A stretch of 64,000 nucleotides of DNA from Rhizobium terrae. Lineage in GTDB: Bacteria; Pseudomonadota; Alphaproteobacteria; Rhizobiales; Rhizobiaceae. The notes under the pieces were generated by a model. That model saw nothing but the letters and a program-made list of their open reading frames with translations, had not been told where the DNA came from and ran no database searches. Location of the stretch: contig NZ_QJKM01000014.1 in NCBI RefSeq assembly GCF_003425685.1, positions 124,001-188,000 of the forward strand, read 5' to 3'. A program made the position numbers and the translations under genes. Below, in pieces: positions 34,410 to 45,100 of the stretch (position 1 is its first letter; each line of letters begins with the position of its first letter).

Positions 34410-35915
34410 CTATCGGATGGGCGCCAGGAGATCCATGGGCATGTCAGCCTTTTGACGCGAGTCAAGCTCGACATAACCAGGATTCTTGACGCCTCCCGGG
34501 ACCGCGAACTCATTTCGGGCATAAGTCTGTGCCTGGCCGACGGGCTTGAGCTTCATCGACTGAAGCAGAGTTCCCGAAGCTGCCAGGATCTTGTATTCGG
34601 CAAACAGAGCGGCGAACCGTGCGGTCTCGGCAAGAATGCTGGTGTTGAACCGGGTATTCTGGGCGTCGAGCACATCGAGAAGCGAGCGCTGGTTGACCTT
34701 GAACTGCTCACGGTACGAGCCGACCAGGCTGGCATTGGTCGAGGACTGCCGCCCGAGGATGGACGACAGCTCTCCCCTGCTGTTCCGCTCGTTCCAGGCG
34801 GAACGCACGGATTCCTCCACCTCGCGATGAACCTCTGCCAGATTGTAGCGCTGTTCGCTGGCGCGACGGATCTGCTCCTGCTCGCGCGCCTGGTCTATGC
34901 CGCCGCGATAGAGATTCCAGCGCGCAACGACGCGAACCTGCAGGTCGGTGGTCTTTCCCTGATCGGCATTGATATCGTCGCCGATCTGGGCCGTGCCCTG
35001 AAGATCGACCTTGGGCAGATAGCTCGAGCGGGCGCCGCGAACGCCGGCATCGGCTGCGTCGACATCGGCGTCCGCCGCGTGAATCTGCGGGCTGTTGGAC
35101 TTGGCGATCACGATCGCGTCGTTCAACGTCTTCGGAATGTGGCGGGCGAGAGATGCCGGCATCTTGACTGTACCGATCGGCTCGCCCACCGTCTTCAGGA
35201 AGCGGATCTTGGTAAGTTCGAACTCTTCCTGGGCTTCCCGCAGGCGTGCCCGGGCAGCCTCCAGCCGCTCCCGGCCTTGCAGCCTGTCGGCATCCGTCAA
35301 CGCGCCGCCGCGAATGCTCTCGCCGATGTCTCCGAGTATCTGATTGTGGAAGGCGACGTTCTGCTGGGCGATCGCAACGATCTTCGATTGCAGGATGTAT
35401 TCCAGGTAATCCTGGGTGACTTGAAGACCGAGCGACTCCGAGCGCTCGACGACACGAAAGGACGCACCGTCCACCCTCGACGCCTGCTGATCGACCTGGG
35501 CGCGACGATTGCCGCCGTCAAACAACGTCTGAGTAATCGTCAGGCCGGCATCGGTCGGTGAGAAGGTTTCGTAATTGCGGCTCAGCGTACCGGTACTGCT
35601 GTTGGAAAGTCTTCTTCGGCCGACACCCGCTTCGAGATCTATCGAAGGAAGATAAAGTCCCCGCGCCTGCCTTAGTTCAAACTCGACGGCTTCGCGATTT
35701 TTCACGGCTTGCATGATCTGCGGGTTGGTCGTCAGAGTTTTGGCGACAGCCTCGTCAAGCGTCATCGCCTCTGCCGGCGAGACAAATACAAGCCCTGACA
35801 GTACCAAAGCCGAAATGGCGCCAAATATTCTTTTGTTCTTAAACAACTTGACGCCCCCCCGCCGATCAAATTCCAGCGCCGAGTCATATACGGACCGGAT
35901 TTCGCTGAAAAGCAA
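34410..35915 (-). CDS. TolC-family outer-membrane channel of the type I system
   Basis: The frame from ATG 35915 gives 501 residues. A normal signal peptide (FKNKRIFGAISALVLSGLVF ending near AEA) begins only at residue ~24, so the real start may be the TTG at 35846, with a G-rich SD-like stretch before it. The mature part shows the doubled TolC pattern: MTLDEAVAKTLTTNPQIMQA at the front, FDGGNRRAQVDQQAS, a second helical pair after AIVIAKSNSPQIHAADADV, and NLYRGGIDQAREQEQIRR. Known: a trimer forms the outer-membrane tunnel. The gene lies between the adhesin and the ABC gene, so it is probably dedicated to this substrate (LapE counterpart). Confidence 0.9.
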   Translation of the reverse strand: MLFSEIRSVYDSALEFDRRGGVKLFKNKRIFGAISALVLSGLVFVSPAEAMTLDEAVAKTLTTNPQIMQAVKNREAVEFELRQARGLYLPSIDLEAGVGRRRLSNSSTGTLSRNYETFSPTDAGLTITQTLFDGGNRRAQVDQQASRVDGASFRVVERSESLGLQVTQDYLEYILQSKIVAIAQQNVAFHNQILGDIGESIRGGALTDADRLQGRERLEAARARLREAQEEFELTKIRFLKTVGEPIGTVKMPASLARHIPKTLNDAIVIAKSNSPQIHAADADVDAADAGVRGARSSYLPKVDLQGTAQIGDDINADQGKTTDLQVRVVARWNLYRGGIDQAREQEQIRRASEQRYNLAEVHREVEESVRSAWNERNSRGELSSILGRQSSTNASLVGSYREQFKVNQRSLLDVLDAQNTRFNTSILAETARFAALFAEYKILAASGTLLQSMKLKPVGQAQTYARNEFAVPGGVKNPGYVELDSRQKADMPMDLLAPIR

Positions 35916-35973
35916 ATACCATTTTTGAAATTCTGTCCCAAGTCTGCTTCGAATATCTACGGTTAATTCTGAT

Positions 35974-36002
35974 ATTATGACCTACATCTATTTGTTTCTT
36001 AA
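35974..36002 (-). promoter_or_regulatory. Possible promoter for the TolC-ABC-HlyD operon
   Basis: On the minus strand TTAAGA (36002-35997) lies 17 bases from CATAAT (35979-35974) in an AT-rich part of the 264-base gap between the adhesin and tolC genes. The match is moderate, and read-through from the adhesin gene is also possible. The rest of the gap shows no gene. Confidence 0.35.
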
Positions 36003-36141
36003 CCGAAAATTAAGGCACATCAGAAGAAGCGGCGATAGTCGCCGACCGCTGCGGCCGGCAAGGCGGGTACACATTTACCGCTTGTGTATCCGCCAAGACA
36101 CAACAGCCTGTCACATTATCCGCCCGCATCTCCGTACAAGG

Positions 36142-36159
36142 AAGGCGCCTGGGCGCCTT
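36142..36159 (-). terminator. GC-rich hairpin just after the adhesin stop
   Basis: AAGGCGCC-TG-GGCGCCTT is a perfect eight-base inverted repeat about 20 bases beyond the adhesin stop codon. Only short T tracts follow, so it is a weak intrinsic terminator or an mRNA-stabilising stem; it may let some transcription continue into tolC. Confidence 0.5.
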
Positions 36160-36179
36160 TCCCTTTGGCAACCGTCTGC

Positions 36180-39100
36180 TTACGCATGCGAAATATCGGT
36201 GGAATGTTTCTGTTCGTCGAACAGGATTTTGATCGCTTCCGTGTGATTCTGAAGGACGGCGACATCCTGCCAGACGCCTGAGGACATCTGGATGCCGATT
36301 GTCGTATCGCTGCCGGTTATCGTCGAACGCACGTTCGCTGCCACGTCCTCGATCCTCGCCGGATGACCGAGCAATTGGTCAAGAAGGTTCGACACATCCA
36401 GCGCATCGCCTTCGCCGAACTTGTAGTCGGTGATGACGTCGGCCATGTCCAGTTCGTTCAGCGCCGAGGGATCGAGCACGAAAGTATCGGCCCCTTTACC
36501 GCCGGTCATTTCCGTCATGCCCGGCAGACCAGCGAGGATATCGTCCCCGTCGGTGCCGATCAGGACGTGATCCGGCCCGTCGCCCGACATCGGCTGGAAT
36601 TCCGCCATGAAGAGGCTCTCCGTATCGCTGGCGACGAAATTGGCCGATGGCGCTTCGTCAACGCCGGCAACCGTCAGCGTCACCGTCGCTGTCGAAAGAC
36701 CTCCGTGACCATCGTCGATCGTATAGGAGAAGGTATCGTTGAACGTAGCGCCTCCGGCGAGCGCCTGCAGCGTCGCCGAACCCGTCGGATCATAGGTGAT
36801 GAGCCCCGTTCCGGCATCGTAAGTGATGTGCGCGAGGGCGCTGGTCGTTCCCGAAACCAGAGCCAGGGATGTCGGTGAGCCGGTGTCGTTGGCAAGCAGC
36901 CAATTGGCCGAGAAGGTGAATACGGCGTCCTCGTTGATGGCCGCGTAAGTCGCCCCCGGCGCACCGGCTTCGATGACGTAACCGACGGCTCCCACAAGGC
37001 TGTTGTTCTCCGAGATGTCGTTCCAGTGACGCTGCAGATCCGTCGCCAGATAGTTTTCGGCCCGCGGCTCCCCGGAAAGATTGTTGGGATTTCCGCTTCC
37101 CCAATCCGTGAACGCTCCTCCGACGGCACTCCCCGACGACCAGAAGACCGTACCGGCTTCCGGACCCGTCACCCAGGCCCAGGTGCCTTCCCTGATGGCG
37201 GAGTTGAGACTTGAAAATTCCGCGCTGTCGGAACCGCCGAGGCTGATGCGATCGACGTTGGTGGAATGGCTTAGGATGAAACTCCATTCCGCCGCACTGG
37301 TGACCGTCGCGAGATAGCCGGCCCCGCCCAGCGCTGCATCGGCGTTTTGCAGAGCGGCCTGCCAAAGCGTGCTCGATGTCACCGTCTGATAAATATGGCC
37401 GTTATCCGCGAACCAGTTCCAACCGGCAGGAACCAGCGAGATCGTGTCGCTGGCCGCCACACGGTATCCGGCCTCGTTGATATCCGTCACCGTCACGGTG
37501 ACCGGAGCGGAGGCCAGGCTGTTTCCTGTACCGTGGTCGTCGGCTTCGACGGTGAGACCGATCGTCGGATTGCCGTCCGAATTCTCGGTCTCGAAATCGA
37601 GGCTATGTCCGGCTTTCAGCCGAAGTTCGTAGGTCCCCGGAGAACCGTCCGGAGCCCCGGAGGCCACCACCTCGAACCGGCTATCTTCCACACCACCTTT
37701 CAGGACGCGGAAAGTGATGCCGCTCGTCGTGTCGATGTCCGATACGACGAACGTGTCGATGAGTGCTCCAGCGGTGTTTGCTACAATCGACTGAGAGGCA
37801 AGCCCGCTAATCTGCGGCGCATCGTTCACCGGTGTCACCGTAAGCGAAACGGTATCGGTCGCCGTCGAGATCGATTGCAATCCGCCGCTTAGATTGACGT
37901 AGTTGCCCGCCGGCACGCCGCCGAAAGAGGGATCCCAGGCGCGGAAGGTGATGGCGTCCTCGATCGTGCCGAAATAATTGGCGTTCGGCTTGAAATAGAG
38001 CTGGTAGTCCGCGCCCAACAGCAAGGCGTTGCTGGCGGACACCGCTCCGAAGGCGGTCCAGCTTCCTCCCCCGTTGGCAGACCAGTACCAAGTGCCGTTC
38101 GTTCCGTTCAGCCCCGTGATCGCCATCCCGACGACGAAACTGTCGTCGTTGACGTTGTCGAGTCCGCCGGCGGCCGAAGAGAGATCGACAAAGCTGGAAA
38201 CGGGCGTTCCGGTCGTGCCCGAAACCGGAGTGGCCGCATCCTCCGCCACGAACATGCTGGGGATGGCTGTTGTCACGAGAACCGGCGTATCGTTGACGCC
38301 GGTGATCGAGAGGGCGAGTTGGTTGGAGGATACGTCCGACTGGTCGCCGTGCAGGGTGTATCGGACGGTAGCGGCCAGCATGGCGCCGTTGCTGAGTTTA
38401 TCCCAGTCCGTCCCGACGAGGGTGACTTGGATCTTGTTGTCGCCGGTGACTTCCACCAGAAGATCGTCCGCATCGAGGCCGTAAGAATTCGAACCGATGG
38501 TGACAGTACCGATCGAAATATTGTTCGGCGCGCCGGCATCCACATCCTTGGTATCGTTGGCCAGCACATCGAAGATCTGGCTCGGCCCATTTTCGACCAT
38601 CGAACCAGTGTCGAAGCGGGCAACCGGTATGTCGTTGACCGGCGTAACCTGGAAAGACACGCGGCCCACATTGGTCTTGAAGTCATCCAGCCCATTGGTC
38701 TGGCCGTTGTCGCTGACAGTGTAGTCGAACGAGGCCGTGCCGTTGAAGTTCGCATCGGGCGTGAAACGGATATCCGCCCCGACGATCTCCACCGTGCCGC
38801 CGGTTACGGCAGAGACGGAGGTGATCGTCAGCGTCTGGCCGCTGTCGCCTGGGCCGATACTGTCGTTGTCGAGCAGCGAGGCGAAGTCGATCACCCGCAC
38901 GCCGCTGTCTTCGGCGACGCTCGACAGCATGTCGTCAACCGCGACAGGCGCATCGTTCACCGGTGTCACCGTGAGCGAAACGGTATCGGTCGCCGTCGAG
39001 AAGCCGGTCGTGCCGCCGTTGGCGGTGGTGTCGACATATTGACCCGGCGTGCCGGTGTGATCCCAGGCACGGAAGGTGATCGCGTCCGCGATCGCGCCGT

Positions 39101-42100
39101 TGTAGCCGGCATTCGGCCTGAAATAGAGCTGGTAGTTCGAATAGAGCAGCAAGGCGTTGCTGTTCGACACGGCCCCGGCGGTGATCCAGTTCGTTCCGCC
39201 ATTGGGAGACCAGTACCAGCTGCCATTCGTCGTATTCAACGCAGTGATCGCGATACCGATGATGAAGCTGTCGACATCGCTGACATTGTCGAGCCCGCCG
39301 GCCGCCGACGCCAGGTCCACGAAGGACGATACCAGCGTGCCGACCGTGCCGGACACCGGCGCAGCCGCATCTTCCGCCATGGACATTGCCAGGCTCGCGG
39401 TCGTTGCCAGAACTGGCGCGTCGTTGACGCCGTTGACGGTCACTCGAAGCTGACTGGAAGAACTGTCAAGATTGTTCCCGAGCAGAGTGTAGTTGACTGT
39501 CACGGTGACGCTTGCCGTGCTCGTCAGCTTCTGCCAGTCCGAACCGACCAGCGTGACCGCGATCTTGTTGTCGCTGGCCAGCGAGACCATGACATCCGAG
39601 CCGTCGATCCCGTACTGGTTTGCTCCGACAACCCTCGTACCGACAGAAATCGCGTTCGACGCGCCGGCGTCGGAATCCATGGTGTCGTTGGCGAGCACGC
39701 TGAAGATCGCGCTGCCGACGTCCTCGGTCATGGTACCCGAGTCGATAACCGCGAGCGGCAGATCATTGACCGGCGTGACTTCGAAAGAGACGTGACCGAT
39801 ATCCGTCTTGAAATCGTCGGCGCCGTTGGTCCGGCCGTTGTCGATGACGGTGTAGTCGAACGAGGCCGTGCCGTTGAAATTCGCATCGGGCGCGAAGTAG
39901 ATATCCCTGTCGACGATCGTCGCTGTGCCACCAACCACGTGATCGATCGCGGTGATCGTCAGCGTCTGTCCGCTGTCGCCGGGGCCGATACTGTCGTTGT
40001 CGAGCAGCGAGGCGATGCTGATCACCCGTACGCCACTGTCTTCCAGGACACTCGCCAGCGTATCGTGGCCCGCGACCGGTGCCGCGTTGCCCGCGGCGAT
40101 GGTGACGTTAGCGGTGGCGGTTGTGCTTGCCAGGTCGCTGAGCGAGCCCGTCGAGAGAACGGCGGTGTCGGTGACGTCGACGGTCATCGACAACGTGAAC
40201 GTGCCGGAATACCCGCCCGGCGGCGTCATGGTGATCGACGCCAGGCCGGCGATATCCGCCGGAGTGTCGATGACCCATGTCGCGCCGGCCGCATGACCGA
40301 CGGAGAAGGTCGCACCGGCCGGGAAGCCGGAAAGCCTGATCGAGGTGACCGATTCCGAACTGTCGCTCAGGGAAATGGCGACGGGTATCGTGACGCTGGC
40401 ATCGCTGTCGCCGACATTGACGACCGGGTCGAGAGAAACGATTGCGCCGTCGGCGACCGGCCTGATGTCGATCACCTGGGTCGCGGTCGTGGTGGCCGTA
40501 TCGCCATTGGCGGTTTCGGTGCTTGTTGCCGCAACCTTCAGCGTAAAGCTGCCGCTCCAGTCCTTGGGCGGCGCATATGTGAGATTGCCGAGCTGGGCAG
40601 GCGTCAGCACCCAGCTGCCATCCGGCTGTTTGACACCCGCAGATAGCGTGCCCCCATTCTCGGGAAAACCGGAGAGAACGATCCGGGTGAGGCTCTCCGA
40701 GCCATCGGTATCCGTGAGCGCCACGGAAATCGACAGCGAAACCGGCATGTCCTCGGTGCCGAAGGGCGACAGGGTGAAGATGCGTTGCTCGATCTCACCC
40801 GGCACACTCTGCGCCGACTCACCGCCGGCATTGGCATTGCCTTCGGTCCAGATGACGACGACATTGCCTTCCTTCGTCACGGCGATCGCCGTGTCGCCAC
40901 CCTGTGCCGTCTCGATGGTCTGATCGCCGGCGGGATCACTGTTGATCAGGAATTCATTGCCCACCTTGACGCCGTTGCTGTCGAAGCGCTGGCCGTAAAT
41001 CCCGTCCGTTCCGGCTGCATCCTGCGCAAAGGACGTCCAGGTGATCAGGAAGCCGCCATCCGGCAGGGCCGCGACCGATGGGAAGTCCTGGTCGTTCTCC
41101 GAGCCGGTATTGACCTGGAATTCGCTGCCGCCTTGGCCGTTCGCGTCGAAGACGCGTGCAAATACATCGTAGCCATCGACGTCGGAAAGGCCCTTGGCCA
41201 TCCACGTTACGACAAAGCCGCCGTTCGGAAGGCCGGTGACCACCGCATTGTGCTCGAAGCCCGCCGTAGTGACATTCACCCTGAACTCGCCGTCGATCGG
41301 CCTGCCGTTCGCCGTATAGCGCTGGCCATAGACGCCCTGGCTGAATGCCTGATCCTGGCCAAACGAATTCCAGACGACGACGAAGCCGTCACCTACCGAC
41401 GCGATGGACGGAGCGCCTTGCGTTCCATTAACAAACGTATTCACGAGGAACGGCATACTGCCGCCGCCCTCCGAGTTATAGACCTGGGCAAAGACACAGG
41501 TACCTGCGTCACCATCCCAGGCCGTGAAACTCACAACGAACCCGCCATTGTCCAGTGCGGTCACCGTTACCTGATGCTGGTCACCGTCACCCGAGATAGA
41601 GAACTGCTCTCCGTTGCGGCTGCCGTCCGCATGAAAACGCTGGCCGTAGAGGTCGAAGCCGTTGCCGGACGATTGCCAGATCACCACGTAGCCGCCGTCC
41701 GTAGTCGCCGCGACGGATGGCTGGACCTGCGAATCGCCGGTCGTCGCATTGACGATCGTCTCGGAACCGAGCGGATTACCGTTCCCGTCGAAACGCTGGG
41801 CAACGATGGTCTCCAGACTGCCGTCCTGGTCGAAGGACTGCCAGACCACGACATGGCCCCCGTTTTCCAGCGCTGCAACGACCGGAAGACGCTGGCCACC
41901 GGCGATCGTCGAATTCACGGTGGTTTCGTCACCAAGAGCGGTAAGTTCTCCCGAATGCTCGAAGTTGACCGCCGGCGCATCCGCATCCGGCGTGACGACG
42001 ATGCTGAAAGTCTTGGATGCAGCGCCGGTGCCGTCGGAGACCTTCAGGGTGCCGGTCAGCGTGCCGCTGAAATTCTGCGGAGGCGTAAAGGAGACGCCAT

Positions 42101-45100
42101 CGCTCGGGAAAGCGGAGCCCAACCCATCGAAAACCACCGTATTATTGCCGATGACGATCTTGTAGCTCAGGTTTTCGTCGGCCGTTTCGGCATCCTCGAC
42201 CAGCGTCGCCATCCAGTTTTGGAACTGCGCGAGCGTGACCGCGAGCACCGTATCCTCAGGCATCGTAACCGCTTCGATCGTACCGCTCAGCACCGGAGCG
42301 TCGTTGGTACCCTGGACGGCTATGTCGAGCTCTGCCGTGGATTTGCGCCCGTGCACATCGGAGATTTCGTAGGTGAAGACCTCCGTCTGCTGAGTGTTCG
42401 CAGCCAGTTTTTGCGTCGCCGCGCGGCTGTTGTCGAGGTCGTAGCGGTAGCTGCCATCCGCATGGATGGTGAGCGTGCCGTAAGTGCCCTCGATCTGCAC
42501 GCCGGCAACCGTCACGGCTGTCGCGGTGCCGCTGCCGAATTTAATGCTGGTGACCAGCAGTTCATCGAATTGGTCGGCATCGGCGTCATTGTCGAGCACG
42601 CGGCCGGCGGCCGAGCTATCTCCGGGAACCGGTATCACACCGCCGCCGGCTTCGATAACCGGATCGGCAGCATTCGTATCCTTTGCCGCAACCGGCGCAT
42701 CGTTGAGGAGATCCTGTGCGGAAACGGTTCCGCCAATTTCACCCGCGAAAAAGAACTGTTCGATGTTCTTCGCCGTGGCGATGACGGCGCCGTTTCGCTG
42801 CAGCGTAAACGTGCCGTCCTCGGCCTGGGAGATGTCGTAGTCTCTCCAGCGGCCGGCAAGCTTCAGCGTGTCCTGATCACCAGCATCGATCCCGTCGGCA
42901 TCCGTGATGACGACCTTCGTGCCGGCAAAGCGTCTCAGGTCGATCGTGTCGTTGCCAAGACCACCATTGATCGTGACGGTCGAGGGAGCGATCGCCGTGC
43001 CGGCAAGATCGCCGAGAACGAGCGTATCGCCGGCATTGCCGAGATTCACCTCCAAGCGTTCGATCTCATCCACGCGCACGACCGCGCCGTTCGCGCCGGT
43101 GTAGGAAACCCGGATATCCGTCGAATTGCTGCCGGTACCGGGTACGATGTCTGTTCCGGCCGCCTCCTTCGCCACGGTGAACGTGCGAGCCACGTTGTCT
43201 CCGGAAACCCGGAGGATGTCGTAATTCGGGTTGGTATCCCCCGTCTCGCTTCCGCCGTCGATGATATCTGCGCCGTCACCGGCCGTATAGAGGAAGACGT
43301 CGTTGCCGGCTCCGCCCTTCAGGACGTCGTCCGCGACGCCGCCGGAGATCTGGTTGCTGCCATCGTTGCCCTGTACGGCATTTGAAAAACCATCACCCAC
43401 GACGTTGATCGGCGCATCGCCGGCCAGCGTGATCTTCTGGACGCCGCTCAGCGTCAGTGTGATGCCCGCATCCTCGGCTCCGCCGACGACTGTCAGATCT
43501 TCCTTGTTGATCGTTGCACTGCTGGTCACGGTGCCGGAAAGCTCTATCCGGTAGCCCGCAAGGGTCGATGCCGCATCGTTGGCGGCCTGGATCGACCGGT
43601 AGGTTCCGACAAGCGCCGTACCGTTGAACACGCGCACCGGCGCGAGCAGATCCAGCGTGGTACCGTCAAGGAACGCGATCTTCTCGATGCCGTAGAGATT
43701 GTCCGTGTTGGAGACCGGCCCGCCGCTCATATATTCCGGCGCGCCGCTCAGAGCCTCGACACGCCAGATACCGATGCCGGGATAGGCATCGGCTTTACCG
43801 AATTCCGGATCCCAGAAAACCCGGTAATTATTCGCCGAACCCGCATAGGAGGCTCTGTCCTCCTCGCCGGCCGTCGCATTCAGGTCCGCACCCGTATTGC
43901 TCGTATCATTGCCGTAGAGGCTGTCGGACGCCTGGCCGCCCCAGAGAACGTCCTTGCCGGTCCCGCCCTTGATGATATCTGCGCCCTTCGCGCCGGCCAG
44001 GCGGTCATTGCCCTCGCCACCCTCGATCACGTCGTTGGCCGCACCGCCGATCAGAATGTCGTCGCCACCGCCGCCCTGGATCGTCGTGCGGCCCGCGAAT
44101 TCGTCGCTGACATAATCATCCTTCATGATGATGACGTCATTTCCGCCCGAACCGACGATACGCTCCATGCCCTTGATCGTCGTCTGGTTGCCGTCCAGCA
44201 GGAAGCCTTGGTTGCCGGTGTTCAGATAGAGGATGTCTCCCGCATCACCGCCGCCGTCGATCGAATCGGATGTTCCTGCAAGGCCTGAAGCGCTCGTCGA
44301 AAGCGCAACGTTGCCCGCGACCGTGAAGGAATGGTTGATGCCAGCCCCATAGGTCTTGTCGGCGCCGAGATTGATGATGTCGCTGCCCGCACCGCCTTCG
44401 ATCGTGTCGGCACCCGCCCCGCCCGTTAATGTATCGTTGCCGCTGCCGCCGCGTGCAACGTCATTGCCGGCGCCGCCGGTGAAGGTGTCGTTGCCGTCAT
44501 TGCCGTCGAACACCACGGAAACCGGGTTCGTAGCGGTCACGCCGCCGGCATTGACCACATCCCCGGTCGCCGAGTTGCTGCCGGTGATATGGATGGTCGC
44601 AGGCAGGACGGCGGTGTTGGTCAGATCGCCGACATTGACCGTGATCGCGCCGGTGCCTGCCACGATCTCGATGCCCTCGATTTCGTCGGCGCGGATCGTC
44701 GCGCCATTGGCGCCGCTATAGGCCACAGTGATGTCGGTCGCATCTCCCGCACCGGCATTGATCTGCGAACCGCCGGTGATGCGGCCGATATCGAATGTCC
44801 GCGCCTGGGCATCACCTGTGACACGCAGCACGTCGTAATTGGGCCAGGTGTTGAAGGTTTCCCGACCGCCATCGATCCGGTCGGCACCGTCACCCACATT
44901 GTGGATGAACAGGTCGTTGCCCGCCCCACCTTCGAGAGTGTCGTCGCCAAGACCGCCGATGATCGTATCGCTGCCCGCGCCGCCGCGGATCGTATTGCCC
45001 TCGCTGCCGCCGACCAGCACGTCGCTGCCCGCGCCGCCGGTGATATTGATGACCCCATCCACTTCGTCGCGGCCGAGCACCTTGTCGGCGACGGTGCCTA

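Noticed and set aside
36142..36159. Strong intrinsic terminator isolating the adhesin gene from tolC
   Set aside because: The stem is good but has no proper U-run on the minus strand, so only a weak terminator or mRNA-stabilising role is claimed.
38319..43385. Long plus-strand frames (775 and 866 codons) inside the adhesin gene
   Set aside because: They are Arg/His/Val-rich shadows of the repeated Asp/Thr/Gly codons of the adhesin, without any recognisable fold.
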